In this document: positions 7,752 to 15,802 of the stretch, piece by piece | How the letters are laid out: the number at the start of each line of letters is the position of its first letter | Position numbering within the stretch: the first letter of the stretch is position 1 | Source: an uncultured Lachnospiraceae bacterium | GTDB lineage: Bacteria; Bacillota; Clostridia; Lachnospirales; Lachnospiraceae | Reading direction: 5' to 3' | Assembly: GCA_946491665.1 (NCBI GenBank) | Contig: CAMLYL010000032.1 | Coordinates: 1-33,011 of the forward strand | DNA length: 33,011 nt | Made by a program: the position numbers and the translations under genes | Notes under the pieces: model-generated | Database searches by the model: none | Told to the model about the DNA's origin: nothing | The model's input: only the letters and a program-made list of their open reading frames with translations

Positions 7752-8267
7752 CTAAATCAGTTTTTTTACCCAGGACTCTACCTTACTCCGGGAACCTGCC
7801 GCCTCAGCGCCGTGAATGGACAGGCCGCGCTCTACCTTCGCGTCCTTACATATTTTTTTCAGATCGCTTTCACTCTTTCCCATGCCGCTTCCTTCATTGG
7901 TACAGAAGGGCAGAATCCGTTTGCCCGAAAGGTCATATCGCTCCAGAAAAGTAAACATAGCCATGGGCATCGTCCCCCACCAGTTGGGGAAACCAACGAA
8001 AATCGTGTCATACGCATCCAGGCTGTCCATATATGCTTTCAGTTCCGGACGGGCCCCTTCCCTCAGCTCTGCCTTGGCGTCATCAATGCATTCATAATAA
8101 TCTGCGGCATATGTTTTCACAGTATCCACTTCAAAAAGATCGCCGCCGGTGATATCCGCAATCATTTCCGCCACAATCTCTGTGTTACCTTTTTCCAGAT
8201 TCTTAATACTTCCATTCCAGTAATTTTCTCCTTTGCGGGAATAATATACAATCAATGGCTTACTCAT
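7752..8267 (-). CDS. Flavodoxin (Flavodoxin_4 type)
   Basis: A 171-residue FMN protein. It has the phosphate-binding loop in expanded form (YYSRKGENYWNG ... LEKGNTEIVAEMI), the second flavin loop GFPNWWGTMPMAMFTFL and the LSGKRILPFCTNEGSGMG strand. This arrangement matches the Flavodoxin_4 group rather than short-chain electron-transfer flavodoxins, and such proteins often act as quinone or nitro reductases or as partners of redox enzymes. GGAGG at 8276-8280 supports ATG 8267 over the in-frame GTG six bases upstream. It starts 22 bases after the Fe-S aldo-keto reductase gene, which suggests that the two share electrons or an inducer. Confidence 0.9.
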   Translation of the reverse strand: MSKPLIVYYSRKGENYWNGSIKNLEKGNTEIVAEMIADITGGDLFEVDTVKTYAADYYECIDDAKAELREGARPELKAYMDSLDAYDTIFVGFPNWWGTMPMAMFTFLERYDLSGKRILPFCTNEGSGMGKSESDLKKICKDAKVERGLSIHGAEAAGSRSKVESWVKKLI

Positions 8268-8289
8268 AAACACATCCTCCTTTTTTCTC

Positions 8290-9447
8290 TTATTTTCTTA
8301 CAGGAAATGAAGCCCCTGCCTCAAATTTCGCCGCCACAGTCTTCAGATGCTCCCGGATGGGAAGATGCTGTGGACATGCTTTCTCACACTGCCCGCAGCC
8401 GATACAGTCGCTGGCCTTTCCATGCTTCAGCGCAGTATTGTTGTAGTACACCGCATGGCTGGAAAAGCTTCCTGTCGTACGGGAAATGCTGTTATAAAGG
8501 GCAAAATACTGCGGGATTGCGATATCCTTCGGACATCCATGGGTACAGTATGCGCAGCCGGTACAGGGAATCGGCGTATTCTTCTCAATTATCTCCGTTA
8601 CCTTCCAGATCACTTCCAGCTCCTCTTCTGTGACCGGATGGAAATTCTGGAAAACAGCTGTATTATTCTCCACCTGTTCCAGAGTATTCATGCCCGAAAG
8701 CACTCTGGTGACGCCCTCCTGGCTGGCAGCAAAACGCATGGCCCAGGAAGCGTTGGAAGTCTCCGGCTGACGGGCTTTCAGAAGCGCCTCCGCCTCTTCC
8801 GGCAGATTCACCAGCGTACCGCCCTTACAGGGTTCCATGACCGTCACCGGTTTACCGTATTTCCGGGCTATCTCCAGACAGCGGCGGGACTGGACGTTCG
8901 GCTGCTCCCAGTCCACATAATTAATCTGCAGCTGTACAAAATCCAGCAGATCCCCGTATTGGGAAAGAATTTCATCAAAAAGCTCCGGCATATCATGGAA
9001 AGATATTCCCACATTCCGGATCTTTCCCTCCGCCTTTTTCCTGGCCACAAAACCGAAGGCGTCATACTTCTTACATTTTTCGTATACATTGGTTCCCATA
9101 TTGTGAAGCAGATAACAATCGAAATACTCCACGCCGCAATGGGTAAGCTGTTCCTCAAAAATGCGTTCCATATCCTCCGCATCCTTAAAATCCCGGAGGG
9201 GAAGTTTGGTCGCCAGTTCAAAACTGTCCCGGGGATGCCGCTCCACAAGAGCTTTCCGCACGGCCTCCTCCGCATGATATCCGTGATACGTATAGGCGGT
9301 ATCAAAATAACGGAAGCCCTTTTCCAGAAATGCATCAAACAATGTATTTATTTTCTCAAAATCAAAGGAATCCTGCTGATCTGCTTTCAGCAGGGGCAGC
9401 CGCATACAGCCAAAACCAAAATCCACCCTGTTATTTTTCTGCGTCAT
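8290..9447 (-). CDS. Aldo-keto reductase with C-terminal 2x[4Fe-4S] ferredoxin domain
   Basis: A 385-residue two-domain enzyme. Residues 1-285 form the aldo-keto reductase barrel, with the tetrad readable as Asp49, Tyr54, Lys81 (LATK) and His115 (YLLHNMG). The C-terminus holds two ferredoxin motifs: Cys295, 298, 301 and 305, and Cys348, 351, 354 and 358. This architecture (COG1453) is common in anaerobes, where the clusters are thought to let ferredoxin or flavodoxin supply electrons in place of or alongside NADPH; the adjacent flavodoxin gene fits that. Start at 9447 follows AGGAGAGG. The upstream region has three inverted repeats. Substrate unknown, probably a small carbonyl compound. Confidence 0.93.
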   Translation of the reverse strand: MTQKNNRVDFGFGCMRLPLLKADQQDSFDFEKINTLFDAFLEKGFRYFDTAYTYHGYHAEEAVRKALVERHPRDSFELATKLPLRDFKDAEDMERIFEEQLTHCGVEYFDCYLLHNMGTNVYEKCKKYDAFGFVARKKAEGKIRNVGISFHDMPELFDEILSQYGDLLDFVQLQINYVDWEQPNVQSRRCLEIARKYGKPVTVMEPCKGGTLVNLPEEAEALLKARQPETSNASWAMRFAASQEGVTRVLSGMNTLEQVENNTAVFQNFHPVTEEELEVIWKVTEIIEKNTPIPCTGCAYCTHGCPKDIAIPQYFALYNSISRTTGSFSSHAVYYNNTALKHGKASDCIGCGQCEKACPQHLPIREHLKTVAAKFEAGASFPVRK

Positions 9448-9571
9448 GAATAACCTCTCCTTTCTCTGCATCCGATACTGATACAAACAGAATAACTCTA
9501 CGAAAATATCTGCTTTGCTTCTATTTTATGGCTTTCCCTGCTTTCTATCAATCTGACTTCCTGCATTTTAT

Positions 9572-9656
9572 CATAAGCAGAACTTATGCGATTACTGTTC
9601 CGTTCAGCATCAGACATGGACCATCTGATGCGTCAGAATATAAGCAGTAACCTTAT
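9572..9656. promoter_or_regulatory. Triple inverted-repeat control region upstream of the Fe-S aldo-keto reductase
   Basis: CATAAG-N5-CTTATG (9572-9588), CATCAGA-N9-TCTGATG (9608-9630) and ATAAG-N7-CTTAT (9640-9656). The first and third are near-copies of one longer element (ATAAGCAG, then AACTTATGCGA or TAACCTTATGCGA). The first also fits the LysR box T-N11-A. A TAAAAT on the minus strand (plus 9566-9571) just downstream of it could be the -10. The layout suggests an activator-bound promoter, plausibly of a LysR regulator encoded nearby (inference). Confidence 0.5.
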
Positions 9657-9706
9657 GCGAAAATCATAGAAGCCGACTTCCAGACCTCTGCCTTTCCGTC
9701 AGCTTC
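9655..9706 (-). terminator. Candidate terminator of the cupin-to-AKR operon
   Basis: On the minus strand GAAGCTGAC pairs with GTCGGCTTC (9 bp, one U-G) across a loop of about 20 bases, followed by TATGATTTTCG. It starts nine bases after the stop codon of the aldo-keto reductase at 9715. The long loop and short T run keep confidence moderate. Confidence 0.4.
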
Positions 9707-9714
9707 CCACATTT

Positions 9715-10755
9715 CTATTTCATCTTCTGATTTCCCACGGACCACACATGCTTTTCTTTTGCAGCCGCCAGAGTATTCTGCGCCATAACTCCCGCCAGCT
9801 TATGGGGAACATAAGGCTCTTCCAGATAGCGGATCTCATCATCCGTCAGAGTGAAATCTACTGCCTTTACTGCTCCTTCCACATGATGGGGCTTTGTAGC
9901 CCCGACAACGGGGGCTGTCACCTTCGTCAGCAGCCAGGCAAGAGAAACTTCTGTCATGGACACTCCATGCTTCTCAGCCAGCTCCTGCACTCTGGCAATA
10001 ATGACGCCGTCCTGCTCCGCCGTAGCGTCATATTTGAATTTTGCGTAAGTATCTTCCTCCAGACGCTTTGAAGTCTCTCCCGGCGCTTTTGCCAGCCGTC
10101 CGCTGGCCAGAGAGCTGTAGGGCGTCATGGCAATATTGTCCTCCGCGCAGAGCTGGGCCATTTCCCGCTCTTCCTCCCGAAAGATCAGATTGTAATGCCC
10201 CTGGATGGAAACAAACTTTGCGAAGCCTTCCTTCTCCGCAAGATCATTGGCTTTTGCCAGCTGGTAGGCAAAACAGTTGGAAATGCCGATATATCTGACC
10301 TTTCCGGCTTTCACCATGCGGTTCAGACCCTCCATGATATCATAAAGGGGCGTTTCATAATCCCACATATGATAAATATATAAGTCCACATAATCCATTC
10401 CCAGATTGGAAAGGCTTGTGTCCAGCAGACGTTCTATATGCTGCTGCCCTGTAATTCCGGCGTTGATTTCCTCCTGTGTACGGGGCAGGAACTTTGTAGC
10501 CACTACCACATCTTCCCGCTTTGCAAAATCTTTCAGCGCCCGGCCCAGATACTGTTCACTGGTGCCGCTCTGATAGCCCACCGCCGTATCAAAAAAATTG
10601 ATTCCGCCTTCCAGTCCCTGGCGGATGATGGCGCGGGAATGCTCCTCATCCACGGTCCAGGAATGCTGTCCGTTGGAGGCGTCTCCAAATCCCATGCACC
10701 CCATACAGATGCGGGAAACATTGAGATCAGAATTTCCTAATTTCGTATATTTCAT
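9715..10755 (-). CDS. Aldo-keto reductase (YajO/Tas-like)
   Basis: A 346-residue NADPH-dependent oxidoreductase, full family length. The catalytic tetrad is intact: Asp56 and Tyr61 (FFDTAVGY), Lys88 (VATK) and His129 (LYIYHMWD). The cofactor-site segment near the C-terminus (SLAWLLTKVTAPVVGATKPHHVEGA) is also normal. It likely reduces aldehydes or sugar-derived carbonyls. It is the last gene of a minus-strand run that begins with the cupin at 14629, 56 bases after the CMD gene, and ends at a candidate terminator. Confidence 0.93.
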   Translation of the reverse strand: MKYTKLGNSDLNVSRICMGCMGFGDASNGQHSWTVDEEHSRAIIRQGLEGGINFFDTAVGYQSGTSEQYLGRALKDFAKREDVVVATKFLPRTQEEINAGITGQQHIERLLDTSLSNLGMDYVDLYIYHMWDYETPLYDIMEGLNRMVKAGKVRYIGISNCFAYQLAKANDLAEKEGFAKFVSIQGHYNLIFREEEREMAQLCAEDNIAMTPYSSLASGRLAKAPGETSKRLEEDTYAKFKYDATAEQDGVIIARVQELAEKHGVSMTEVSLAWLLTKVTAPVVGATKPHHVEGAVKAVDFTLTDDEIRYLEEPYVPHKLAGVMAQNTLAAAKEKHVWSVGNQKMK

Positions 10756-10811
10756 GTCATACTCCTTCCGTTACTCCGGCTCTCTATCATCCCACTTGTC
10801 AGATCATCCAT

Positions 10812-11498
10812 CTAGGCTTCCGCGGCCTGGTTAATACAGGTAATGGCGTTCAGACTCCTGGGATATCCGATATAAGGAAGACACTGGGATACCACCCTGG
10901 TCAGAAACGCCTTGTCATTTCCCAGGTTCATATTTCCCTTCGCATGAGCCGTCAGCTGCGGTTCACAGCCTCCCTGTCCCATAAGGAAACAGAACGTAAT
11001 CATTTCCCGCTGCGCAAGATCCAGCCCTTTCCTGGTATAATAATCCCCGAAACAGTTGGCCGCCAGCCAGCGGTTGATGTGTCCGGCTTTCCATGCTTCC
11101 TTCATCTGCTCTCCGAAAATCTCCGCCTGCGCCTCCGCGCCCTTTTCCAGACGGTTCTCTGCTGTGGTTGTGCCCTGGTTTTCCAGCGGAAGGGGAATGC
11201 CGCCTTCCTCCAGCACCTGGTTCGTGATCTCCAGGAACGGGAGCATCCGGCCAAAACCCACATAATCCACAGACTGATAAACAATCTCTTTTACCATGAC
11301 AGGCGTCACCCCGGCTTCCAGCGCTTTGGGAAGTATCATCTGGAAGGCTTCTTTTCCCTGGCATCCGATCAGCGCAGATAAGATAGCCATGTATCTGGTC
11401 TGATCATCCAGTTCCTGCCCTTCCTCATGAACAACCTCGTCAAAAGCAAACCGTTCAAAGGTTTCCATAAACTCTCTGTCTGTTTCCTGCAATTTCAT
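10812..11498 (-). CDS. Carboxymuconolactone decarboxylase (CMD) family protein
   Basis: A 228-residue protein with two CMD/AhpD-like helical repeats. The first covers about residues 30-100, with the YMAILSALIGCQG segment where the active-site cysteine usually lies (Cys46). The second covers about 125-225, with REMITFCFLMGQGGCEPQLTAHAKGNMNLG (Cys178, His185), the characteristic CMD block. The paired-repeat form is frequently found beside cupins, aldo-keto reductases and flavodoxins in gut Firmicutes and is of unknown substrate; true lactone decarboxylation is not implied. ATG 11498 follows GAGGAG. Confidence 0.88.
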   Translation of the reverse strand: MKLQETDREFMETFERFAFDEVVHEEGQELDDQTRYMAILSALIGCQGKEAFQMILPKALEAGVTPVMVKEIVYQSVDYVGFGRMLPFLEITNQVLEEGGIPLPLENQGTTTAENRLEKGAEAQAEIFGEQMKEAWKAGHINRWLAANCFGDYYTRKGLDLAQREMITFCFLMGQGGCEPQLTAHAKGNMNLGNDKAFLTRVVSQCLPYIGYPRSLNAITCINQAAEA

Positions 11499-11574
11499 CA
11501 AAATCTCCTCCTCTCATATTTCACGGGACAGAACTGCCTTCTGCAAATACGGTAAATTCCATCCTTCATTTCTG

Positions 11575-12474
11575 TCATACGATTATATTTACAACAATCC
11601 CTGTCACCAGGGAAAATACGATAACAAATACAAGATATAAAATAAATTTCCGGATTCCCAGTACAATTTTCACCGCGCCCAGATTGGTGATTTTTGTAGC
11701 CGGACCGGTCAGCATAAAGGAAGCCGCGCTTCCCACGCTCATGCCATCCCACAGCCACTGCTGCAGCAGGGGAATGGTACCGCCGCCGCAGGCATAAAGG
11801 GGTACGCCGATGGTCGCCGCCATCAGCACGCCCAGAGCTTCATTTCCTCCGAACAGAAATGTCATGGCCTCTGCCGGCACGTATCTCTGAAACAATGCAG
11901 ACAACGCAACTCCGATCAGAAAGTATACGCCGGTTGCCTTTACATTTCTGCCTACATTCTTTATATAGCGGAGAAACAGATTTCTGTCTGTATCACGGCT
12001 GGCAGGTTCATCAAATCCGTGGAAATTAAAAAAATGTTTCCCGCGGAACAGAAACCGGATCAGCAGCCCTGCCGTAATGCCGCAGGCCAGACAGGATATG
12101 ATCCGCACCGCCAGCACCGTCCGTCCGAGGGCGGCGCTGTAAATGATCAGCTGCGGATTCAGCAGAATGGACGACATCATAAACGCCGCCAGCCAGTCAT
12201 CCCGGATTCCCCCTTTGGAAAAGGAGGCGGCAATGGGAATTGTGCCGTACATGCAGAGGGGCGAAGCGATTCCGATGCCACTGGCCGCAAAGATACCTGC
12301 GATTCCCAGTCTCTTTCCCTGCAGAGAGCGGAACGCCCGGTGAATATAGTCCTTTGCAAACACCGAAACCGCCGATCCGATCAGCATGCCCAGCGCCCAG
12401 TACCCTATAATCTGTTCCAGCTGGACGCTGAAATAATACCAGAAATAAATCAGTTCCCGCTGCAGGATCTCCAT
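11575..12474 (-). CDS. YraQ/DUF318-type permease
   Basis: A 299-residue membrane protein with about eight helices. Two repeated motifs place it in the COG0701 permease family (YraQ, ArsP): GIASPLCMYGTIPIAAS (residues 69-84) and IGVPLYACGGGTIPLLQQWL (222-241), with GPATKITNLGA near the C-terminus. Relatives export trivalent organoarsenicals or other thiol-reactive species or metals. Here the first motif has Cys-Met-Tyr-Gly where many relatives have Cys-x-Cys-Gly, leaving Cys74 and Cys229 as possible ligands. It sits between the DUF362 lipoprotein (21 bases upstream) and the CMD gene. The substrate cannot be assigned. Confidence 0.87.
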   Translation of the reverse strand: MEILQRELIYFWYYFSVQLEQIIGYWALGMLIGSAVSVFAKDYIHRAFRSLQGKRLGIAGIFAASGIGIASPLCMYGTIPIAASFSKGGIRDDWLAAFMMSSILLNPQLIIYSAALGRTVLAVRIISCLACGITAGLLIRFLFRGKHFFNFHGFDEPASRDTDRNLFLRYIKNVGRNVKATGVYFLIGVALSALFQRYVPAEAMTFLFGGNEALGVLMAATIGVPLYACGGGTIPLLQQWLWDGMSVGSAASFMLTGPATKITNLGAVKIVLGIRKFILYLVFVIVFSLVTGIVVNIIV

Positions 12475-12495
12475 CTGTTCCTCCCATCCCGATTC

Positions 12496-13548
12496 CTATT
12501 CGTCAATACTTACCAGTTCGTAGGTCCGGCTTCCCAGACCAATCTCCTCCGCGTGCTCCAGCGTCAGAAGCCCGTTGCGGGATTCAATCCGCTCAATGAG
12601 CGACGCTCCATCTTCCGCCGCGTACACCAGATCAATACATGCCTGGTCGACGGCCACCGGATCGAAAGACGCCAGAATGCCAATGTCATGCATATCCGGT
12701 TCCGCCGGACTGCCGTCGCAGTCGCAGTCCACAGACAGGCGGTTCATCACATTGATGTACAGCATATTTCCGTCCATGTAATCACTGACGGACTTTCCTG
12801 CTTCCGCCATGGATTCCAGAAACGCATCCTGGTCGCCGCCCCACATGCTGCCGCCTGTGCCGCCCGAATGAATGTGGGATTTTCCTTCTGAGGATGCAAT
12901 GCCGATGGAAATATTTTTAATCGCTCCGCCAAAGCCTGCCATGGCATGGCCCTTAAAATGGGACAGCACCACATAATAGTCGTAATTTTCGAAGTTGGCG
13001 CCCACATAATTCTCTGTCAGATGACTTCCTCCCGTCACCGGAAGGGTCATGGAGCCGTCGGCGTCCATAATATCCACATCTGCAATAGCCGTATACCCGT
13101 GATCCTCCGCCAGCTGCATATGGTAAGCGGTATTGGCCCGCTCTCCGCCGTAAGCCGTATTGCACTCTACAATCGTTCCATTTACTTCCCGGACCAGATC
13201 CCCGATCAGCTCCGGGCGGAGATAATTGCTGCCCGTTTCTCCTGTACTAATTTTCACCGCAATATTTCCGTCGGGAAGTTCTGCTCCCAGGGCTTCGTAA
13301 ATAGCCATCAGCCCTTCGGAACTGATGTCTGTTGTCATATAAACCGTCGGGCTGCTGCCGGAAGTCTGCTCCTGTGCCGGCTCTGTTTCCTGTGATGTTT
13401 CTTCCGTTCCGGTCTGCTGCTGCGGCATGTCAGCGGCTGTCTGCTCCTGGTCTGTCCTGTCCGCCGGAGACGGCGACCCGGAGCAGCCGGCCAGCATCAC
13501 AGCCGGAAGAAGAAGCGCCGCATAAAACAGCCTCGTTCTTTTTTTCAT
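12496..13548 (-). CDS. DUF362 domain lipoprotein
   Basis: A 350-residue exported lipoprotein. The signal peptide ends at LAGC (Cys22), followed by a low-complexity Gln/Glu/Thr-rich linker to about residue 65. The rest matches DUF362: VAVKISTGE-type strand, NYLRPELIGDLV, the HFKGHAMAGFGGAIKNISIG block, then GILASFDPVAVDQACIDLV. DUF362 proteins usually occur as cytoplasmic redox-associated proteins, often fused to Fe-S domains; a surface-anchored version without Fe-S motif is less usual. Start 13548 follows GGAGGGG. It lies between the Fe-S flavoprotein (33 bases upstream) and the permease, suggesting joint action across the membrane (inference). Confidence 0.88.
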   Translation of the reverse strand: MKKRTRLFYAALLLPAVMLAGCSGSPSPADRTDQEQTAADMPQQQTGTEETSQETEPAQEQTSGSSPTVYMTTDISSEGLMAIYEALGAELPDGNIAVKISTGETGSNYLRPELIGDLVREVNGTIVECNTAYGGERANTAYHMQLAEDHGYTAIADVDIMDADGSMTLPVTGGSHLTENYVGANFENYDYYVVLSHFKGHAMAGFGGAIKNISIGIASSEGKSHIHSGGTGGSMWGGDQDAFLESMAEAGKSVSDYMDGNMLYINVMNRLSVDCDCDGSPAEPDMHDIGILASFDPVAVDQACIDLVYAAEDGASLIERIESRNGLLTLEHAEEIGLGSRTYELVSIDE

Positions 13549-13581
13549 GGCATCCCCTCCTCCTTGCATTTTCCTGTCACG

Positions 13582-14112
13582 TTAACTGTTTCCTAGTACA
13601 TACGCCTGCTGCGGGAACCGGGAATGCTCCGTCATGGATCGTGTTCCGCAGCCGTATCCCAGCACCATTCCCATATCCGTCAGATTCAGATATCTGACCA
13701 GGGTCTTATAATGACTTTCCAGCGCTTCAAAGGTCCAGTCGTCGCTGTTCCAGGCCACCGCCAGCAGAGCAGATTTCATATGCTTCCTCTGGATACTGCT
13801 GTTGTAGGCGCAGAATCTGTCTATCACCGTTTTCAGCTGGGCGGACATTCCATAATAATAAAGGGGCGTTGCGAAAACAATCATATCCGCCTCAAGAACC
13901 GCCTGTCTGATGATCTGATTTTCATCCTTCTGGACACAGGGGCCCTCATACCCGCAGGACACGCACCCGGTACAGGGACGAATCTGTAAATCTGTCAGAT
14001 CAAACCGCTGTACCGTATGTCCCGCTTCCTCCGCTCCCTTCCGGAACTGCTCTGCAAGCACATCGGTGGAACCCTTTTTGTTCGGACTTCCCTGTAATAT
14101 CACAATTTTCAT
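13582..14112 (-). CDS. NADPH-dependent FMN reductase / iron-sulfur flavoprotein
   Basis: A 176-residue flavoprotein of the FMN_red/Isf group. The FMN phosphate loop is GSPNKKGST (8-16), and FATPLYYYGMSAQLKTVIDRF is the second flavin-contact region. Between them Cys47, Cys50, Cys53 and Cys59 form the compact CxxCxxCx5C motif that ligates a [4Fe-4S] cluster in archaeal and clostridial Isf proteins. Such proteins shuttle electrons from ferredoxin to small acceptors or reduce oxygen, peroxide or quinones. Second gene of the operon after the cupin (79-base gap). Confidence 0.9.
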   Translation of the reverse strand: MKIVILQGSPNKKGSTDVLAEQFRKGAEEAGHTVQRFDLTDLQIRPCTGCVSCGYEGPCVQKDENQIIRQAVLEADMIVFATPLYYYGMSAQLKTVIDRFCAYNSSIQRKHMKSALLAVAWNSDDWTFEALESHYKTLVRYLNLTDMGMVLGYGCGTRSMTEHSRFPQQAYVLGNS

Positions 14113-14191
14113 ATCTTCGCTCCTTGTTCTGCTTCTCTGCGGCCAGTCCGGCGGAAAGGCTTAAGCCGGACGCCGGACAGCCGGTTATCTC

Positions 14192-14629
14192 CTATTCCAG
14201 GCCAGCATAAGTCTCATCATCTACTGCTTCCAGCCATTCATTGGAAGTTTCCTCTCCGGGAACCTCCACTGCAATATGGCTGAACCAGCTGTCCTTTTTC
14301 GCTCCATGCCAGTGCTTTACATTGGCGGGAATCGTAATCACAGTACCGGGAGTCAGACTCACGGCTTCTTTTCCCTCTTCCTGGTACCAGCCCTCCCCCG
14401 CGGTACAGATCAGCAGCTGGCCGCCGCCGGATTTTGCCCGGTGAATATGCCAGTTATTTCTGCATCCCGGCTCAAAGGTAACGTTTGCCAGAAATACCGG
14501 ACATTTTTCCGGCTCTGTCAGAGGATTCAGATAAGAATTTCCGATAAAATACTGCGCATAGGCGGAATTCGCCTGTCCCAGTCCAAACACATTCTCCTGC
14601 TCAAATTTTTCTCTGTCCATGGTTCTCAT
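14192..14629 (-). CDS. Cupin domain protein
   Basis: A 145-residue single-cupin protein. Metal ligands are readable as His61 and His63 (NWHIHRAK), Gln71 (GGGQLLICTAGEG) and His106 or His108 (PANVKHWHGA). This is the same group as the cupins paired with carboxymuconolactone decarboxylases in many gut bacteria, often annotated as quercetin dioxygenase-like, though no such activity is shown. It is the first gene of the operon ending at 9715 and has a consensus promoter with two palindromic boxes directly upstream, so it is probably strongly inducible. Confidence 0.9.
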   Translation of the reverse strand: MRTMDREKFEQENVFGLGQANSAYAQYFIGNSYLNPLTEPEKCPVFLANVTFEPGCRNNWHIHRAKSGGGQLLICTAGEGWYQEEGKEAVSLTPGTVITIPANVKHWHGAKKDSWFSHIAVEVPGEETSNEWLEAVDDETYAGLE

Positions 14630-14661
14630 GATAACCCTTCCTTATCTGTTTTTACTCATTC

Positions 14662-14711
14662 TGACACTGTGTCACTTTATATATTATATCTCTATTCTGA
14701 CACTATGTCAA
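14662..14711 (-). promoter_or_regulatory. Consensus sigma-A promoter with two TGACAC palindromes
   Basis: Minus-strand TTGACA (14711-14706), 17 bases, TATAAT (14688-14683): a perfect consensus. Two 13-bp dyads flank it. One, TGACACTATGTCA (14698-14710), covers the -35; the other, a perfect TGACAC-T-GTGTCA (14662-14674), lies just after the start site. Their centres are 36 bases apart. A perfect promoter bracketed by operators points to tight repression with high output when released. The -35 and one box lie inside the 3' end of the preceding lipoprotein gene. Confidence 0.8.
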
Positions 14712-15780
14712 TCATTATCGTTCCCGACAGCTGACCGACAAGCTCTCCTCCGGAAACCGCCTGCCCCAGCTCATATAAAGACGGGTTTTCACTATATTCA
14801 TCATAAAACATTACCACATCTCCCCAGGGCGCATAGTAGGCCAGGGTCCCCGCCCCGTCATCTGCCAGAGGCGTATCTGTGGTATCCAGTTCCTCGGAAG
14901 GATAAAAAATCTTTTCATTTGTACTGTAATCCTCCACTTCGATTGTAAGGGGAAGCTGCTCATACAGAGTGTCCGCAGCCGGACTGTCGTTCAGCTCAAA
15001 AACCACGGTATTTTCTCCGGACTGCACTGCAATCTGCCGCGGTGCAGAGTCTGTCTCCTCTGCTGCCGCAGAATAACCAAGCTCCTGCACCCAGCTCTGG
15101 ATTGCTTCCCGGGAAGAGGACGCGTCTTCCTCATAACAGTCAAAAATATTGTCTGATATCTCCGCTCCCGACGCGGCCTCCGTAATAAGCTCCACACTGT
15201 TGGCCAGCCCTCCTGTACCATGAGAACAGAACAGATACACCTGTTTGCCGGAAAGATCATTCTGTTCCAGAAAAGTAAGCAGCGCCATGGGCACGCCATA
15301 CCACCAGTTTGGGTAACCCAGAAATACGGTGTCATACTGATCCAGATTCTCCACATTCCCGGTCAGTTCCGGGCGGGCCTCCTCTCTCCGCTCCTGGTTT
15401 GCCCGGTCCAGACATTCATCCCAGTCACTGGAATATGGTTCCGTCACCTGGATAGAAAACAGATCTCCACCTGTCTGCTCCTGCACCCATCCTGCCAGCT
15501 GCTGGACATTTCCGGGAGGAATCACACTGGGGGAGCTGACAGCGTCCACATCCTCCGCCAGGACGGCGTTGTCTGCCCAGGAAAAATAAGCCACCAGGAC
15601 ATTTCCTGTCTGCACCGCTGCCGTACTGTCTTCCTCACCGTTTTCCGGGATCACGGAACCTGCGTCAGCAGTTTCTGAAATGTCTGCCGATAGCTCCGGA
15701 ACACTTTCCTCCGTCGCTCCGCAGGCTGTAAGACAAAAAATCATGACAGCTATTAAAAAAAGAGAAATTATTTTTTTCAT
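14692..15780 (-). CDS. Exported flavodoxin lipoprotein with cyclophilin-like C-terminal domain
   Basis: A 362-residue protein in three parts. A lipoprotein signal ends at LTAC (Cys20) and an acidic linker runs to about 57. A Flavodoxin_4 domain follows (58-238), with NVLVAYFSWADN, the PPGNVQQLA loop, and GYPNWWYGVPMALLTFL. The last part (245-362) is a cyclophilin-like fold of the MalX/Cyclophil_like family, with IEVEDYSTNEKIFYP, the APWGDVVMFYDEY strand and GTIMIDI. The next gene upstream encodes that second domain alone. Flavodoxins are normally cytoplasmic; an outward-facing lipid-anchored one would need FMN outside the cell or a structural role. Last gene of the LysR-divergent operon. Confidence 0.9.
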   Translation of the reverse strand: MKKIISLFLIAVMIFCLTACGATEESVPELSADISETADAGSVIPENGEEDSTAAVQTGNVLVAYFSWADNAVLAEDVDAVSSPSVIPPGNVQQLAGWVQEQTGGDLFSIQVTEPYSSDWDECLDRANQERREEARPELTGNVENLDQYDTVFLGYPNWWYGVPMALLTFLEQNDLSGKQVYLFCSHGTGGLANSVELITEAASGAEISDNIFDCYEEDASSSREAIQSWVQELGYSAAAEETDSAPRQIAVQSGENTVVFELNDSPAADTLYEQLPLTIEVEDYSTNEKIFYPSEELDTTDTPLADDGAGTLAYYAPWGDVVMFYDEYSENPSLYELGQAVSGGELVGQLSGTIMIDIVSE

Positions 15781-15802
15781 CTGTACCGCCTCCTGTTCGA
15801 AA

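Noticed and set aside
7728-8633. 301-residue open frame on the plus strand
   Set aside because: It is antisense to the flavodoxin and Fe-S aldo-keto reductase genes, whose motifs are unmistakable; its own translation is low-complexity and unlike any family.
8347-9453. 368-residue open frame on the plus strand
   Set aside because: Antisense shadow of the Fe-S aldo-keto reductase; long only because of codon bias.
12019-12891. 290-residue plus-strand frame spanning two genes
   Set aside because: Antisense to the YraQ permease and DUF362 genes; composition resembles reverse-complement noise rich in Gln, His and Arg.
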